Made by a program: the position numbers and the translations under genes
NCBI GenBank assembly: GCA_021107695.1
Contig: JAIOSI010000213.1
Coordinates: forward strand, 1 to 7,082
DNA from: a bacterium
Lineage (GTDB): Bacteria > RBG-13-66-14
DNA length: 7,082 nt
Direction: 5' to 3'
Part shown: positions 5,786-7,082 of the stretch, piece after piece
How the letters are laid out: the number at the start of each line of letters is the position of its first letter
Numbering within the stretch: the stretch's first letter is position 1
The notes under the pieces: generated by a model
The model's database searches: none
What the model was told of the DNA's origin: nothing
The model's input: the letters and a program-made list of their open reading frames with translations, nothing else

Positions 5786-5814
5786 TTGACAGAGCAACGG
5801 GTAACCCATAGAAT
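5786..5814 (+). promoter_or_regulatory. Strong sigma70-type promoter of the activase-related operon
   Basis: A perfect TTGACA (5786-5791) is followed after exactly 17 bases by TAGAAT (5809-5814), a five-of-six match. Transcription would start near 5821, about 50 bases before the TTG start. Dyads surround it: GCAGCC/GGCTGC (5758-5777) just upstream, GGGT-A-ACCC (5799-5807) in the spacer and ACACA/TGTGT (5816-5832) at the start point. Any of these could be an operator. Confidence 0.78.
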
Positions 5815-5860
5815 TACACAGTAAACTTGTGTGGTTTTAGGTATGGTCAGGTGATGATTC

Positions 5861-5867
5861 AGGGGGG
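5861..5867 (+). promoter_or_regulatory. Shine-Dalgarno site that fixes a TTG start
   Basis: AGGGGGG sits three bases before TTG 5871, so spacing is short. The frame is closed by TAG at 5838-5840, and no ATG or GTG lies in frame between them. TTG is therefore the only start that keeps the conserved MKLGLPR N-terminus. Confidence 0.6.
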
Positions 5868-5870
5868 CAT

Positions 5871-6860
5871 TTGAAGCTCGGGCTGCCGCGTATTCTCAAC
5901 CTCTACCACCGCTATCTTCCGCTGATGGCGGGGTTCTTTCGCGCCCTGCCCGAGGTAGAACTGGTCATCTCGCCATCGACTAACAAAGACATCGTCGCCC
6001 GGGGCATCGCTTCCACGGTGGACGATGCCTGCCTGCCGCTGAAGGTCGCCTTCGGGCATCTCCACGAACTCAACGGAGCGGTTGACCGGATATTCCTGCC
6101 CCGCCTGGTCAGCCTGGAGCCGGGTTCCTCGATGTGTCCAAAGTTCATCGGTCTGCCGGACATGGCAAAGAGCTGCGTGGATAAGCAGCTGCCAATGATT
6201 TCGCCGGTCGCCGATGTAAACCGGGGCAGGGGCGGTTTGCTGGAGACACTGGTTACGGCGGGTAAAGAGCTGGGCTTTGAAGAGACAACTATCGAGACCG
6301 CCCTCAGCCGAGGAGAACGGGCGCAGGCGCAGTATCGGGCGGACTGCCTGAGCGGCAAAGACCCCGTCGCCCTGCTGGAAGCCGTTGAGAAGCAACGGGA
6401 GTATCGCCCGCCGAAGGAGGAGGGCGAGCTGAACATCCGGGTGATCGGACGCTCCTATTTGCTCTTCGATACCTTCGCCTCGCTGGGGATAATGGAGAAG
6501 CTCCGTAAGTTGGGCGGACGGCTGCAGACCAACGAGGCAGTTGACCATCGTACCATCGAGCGGGAGCTGGGGCGTTACAAACGTCCGCCTTACTGGACAC
6601 TGGGGCGGGAGATTCTCGGTGCTGCCAGCTACTTTTTGCGGCAGGCGGATACCGACGGTGTGGTCTTTGTGGAGCCGTTCCAGTGCGGACCGGCTTCGCT
6701 GCTGCTGACCCTGGTTGAGGCAATCGCCGCCGAGCATCCCGACGTTCCCTTCACCGCCCTGGTACTGGACGAACACACCGGAGATGCCGGGCTGATGACC
6801 CGGCTGGAGGCGTTCACCGACATGATCTACCGCAGCCGGATGCACCGCGAGGTCAAATGA
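5871..6860 (+). CDS. Acyl-CoA dehydratase activase-related protein (DUF2229 family)
   Basis: This 329-residue soluble protein starts with TTG. The family is related to the subunits of 2-hydroxyacyl-CoA dehydratases and benzoyl-CoA reductases. It often occurs fused to, or beside, the BadF/HgdC-type ATPase that injects electrons into those enzymes; its own activity is not established. The typical markers are in order: MKLGLPRILNLYHRYLPL (1-18), DDACLPLKVAFGHLHEL (51-67), RIFLPRLVS (73-81), SMCPKFIGLPDM (87-98), IRVIGRSYLLFD (189-200), FQCGPASLL (270-278) and LDEHTGDAGLMTRLEAFTDM (299-318). Cysteines 54, 89 and 272 lie in these blocks and are candidate Fe-S ligands. The ATPase normally associated with it is not upstream, so the gene begins the operon here. 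Its TGA stop overlaps the next gene's ATG (ATGA), implying translational coupling. Confidence 0.88.
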   Translation: MKLGLPRILNLYHRYLPLMAGFFRALPEVELVISPSTNKDIVARGIASTVDDACLPLKVAFGHLHELNGAVDRIFLPRLVSLEPGSSMCPKFIGLPDMAKSCVDKQLPMISPVADVNRGRGGLLETLVTAGKELGFEETTIETALSRGERAQAQYRADCLSGKDPVALLEAVEKQREYRPPKEEGELNIRVIGRSYLLFDTFASLGIMEKLRKLGGRLQTNEAVDHRTIERELGRYKRPPYWTLGREILGAASYFLRQADTDGVVFVEPFQCGPASLLLTLVEAIAAEHPDVPFTALVLDEHTGDAGLMTRLEAFTDMIYRSRMHREVK

Positions 6861-7082
6861 AGCTGACCTTCCCACACATGGGCAACATGTACATCGCCCT
6901 GCGGGTACTCCTTGATGCCCTGGGGCGGGAGTACATCGTTCCCCCGAAAACCAGCAAAAAGACCCTGAGCCTGGGGGTGCGCCATTCGCCGGAGACCGCC
7001 TGCCTGCCGCTGAAGCTGAACCTGGGTAATATGCTCGAAGCTGCGGAGACCGGAGCCGATTCGATGCTGGTCATCGGCGGCG
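6857..7082 (+). CDS. Second activase-related protein (2-hydroxyglutaryl-CoA dehydratase-like), cut by right edge
   Basis: The start codon ATG 6857 overlaps the previous stop, with GAGG (6849-6852) four bases upstream. Seventy-five codons are visible before the window ends, with no stop. The protein begins MKLTFPHMGNMYIALRVLLD and continues IVPPKTSKKTLSLGVRHSPE and TACLPLKLNLGNMLEAAETG, the usual N-terminus of the protein that follows DUF2229 in this system. Family members continue with a glycine- and cysteine-rich GGCGPC segment, just beyond the edge. The ACLPLK block (48-53) echoes the same motif in the preceding protein (53-58), so the two are related in sequence as well as position. The role is inferred from the family only: an iron-sulfur accessory or subunit of the dehydratase/reductase machinery. 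Confidence 0.85.
   Translation, partial: MKLTFPHMGNMYIALRVLLDALGREYIVPPKTSKKTLSLGVRHSPETACLPLKLNLGNMLEAAETGADSMLVIGG

Larger units (their letters stand above)
5465..5870. other. Gene-free divergent interval with repeats
   Basis: This 406-base region lies between the leftward permease gene and the rightward activase operon. It holds an AT-rich block (5518-5528), a poor candidate promoter for the permease since no good -35 box sits at the right distance, two palindromic interspersed repeats (5581-5610 and 5703-5744), a small inverted repeat AGATGA/TCATCT (5613-5631), and the activase-operon promoter with nearby dyads. I found no credible open frame or recognisable RNA; 5632-5700 shows nothing I can name. 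Confidence 0.6.

Noticed and set aside
5859..6875. 338-codon open frame on the minus strand opposite the DUF2229 gene
   Set aside because: The plus-strand frame has clear family motifs, a promoter and an ATGA-coupled successor. The antisense product is compositionally odd and is a by-product of GC-rich codons.

Overview
The window looks like ordinary bacterial chromosome. Genes are compact, sigma70-type promoters can be read (TTGACA or TTGACT with 17-bp spacers), Shine-Dalgarno sites are clear, and there is a textbook intrinsic terminator. Base composition is moderately GC-rich. The gene pair at the right edge belongs to the acyl-CoA dehydratase activase-related families, which are typical of anaerobes. 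Much of the rest is unfamiliar membrane or exported protein, so an uncultivated anaerobic bacterium is plausible, but I cannot name a phylum. I see no phage, transposase, CRISPR, rRNA or tRNA.

Layout from left to right: (1) A minus-strand two-helix membrane protein (351 down to 1) runs off the left edge and has its own promoter. (2) A 322-base gap holds hairpins and a palindromic interspersed repeat. (3) A plus-strand block follows: an exported protein of unknown function (674-1471), then nadA, quinolinate synthase (1507-2454), which carries an in-frame TAA at codon 104 although everything on both sides is intact. (4) A bidirectional terminator (2480-2506) separates this block from a convergent minus-strand operon. 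Read from its promoter at 4086-4058, that operon encodes three tiny related membrane proteins (62, 70 and 58 residues) and then a 263-residue membrane-anchored protein with a duplicated beta-rich domain. (5) A minus-strand AI-2E/UPF0118-family permease (5437-4169) has an unusual N-terminal extension. (6) A 406-base gap holds two more palindromic repeats and ends in a strong promoter. (7) That promoter starts a plus-strand operon: a DUF2229-type activase-related protein (5871-6860, TTG start) overlapping by ATGA a second protein of the same system, which is cut by the right edge.

Functionally, NadA would make quinolinate for NAD. The right-hand pair probably belongs to the machinery around 2-hydroxyacyl-CoA dehydratase/benzoyl-CoA reductase-type enzymes. 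The middle operon is a self-contained membrane module of unknown function. The points most worth a second look are the interrupted nadA, the tandem family of miniature membrane proteins, and the stop-codon pattern (six TAG, two TGA and no TAA among eight gene ends, while the one in-frame stop is TAA).
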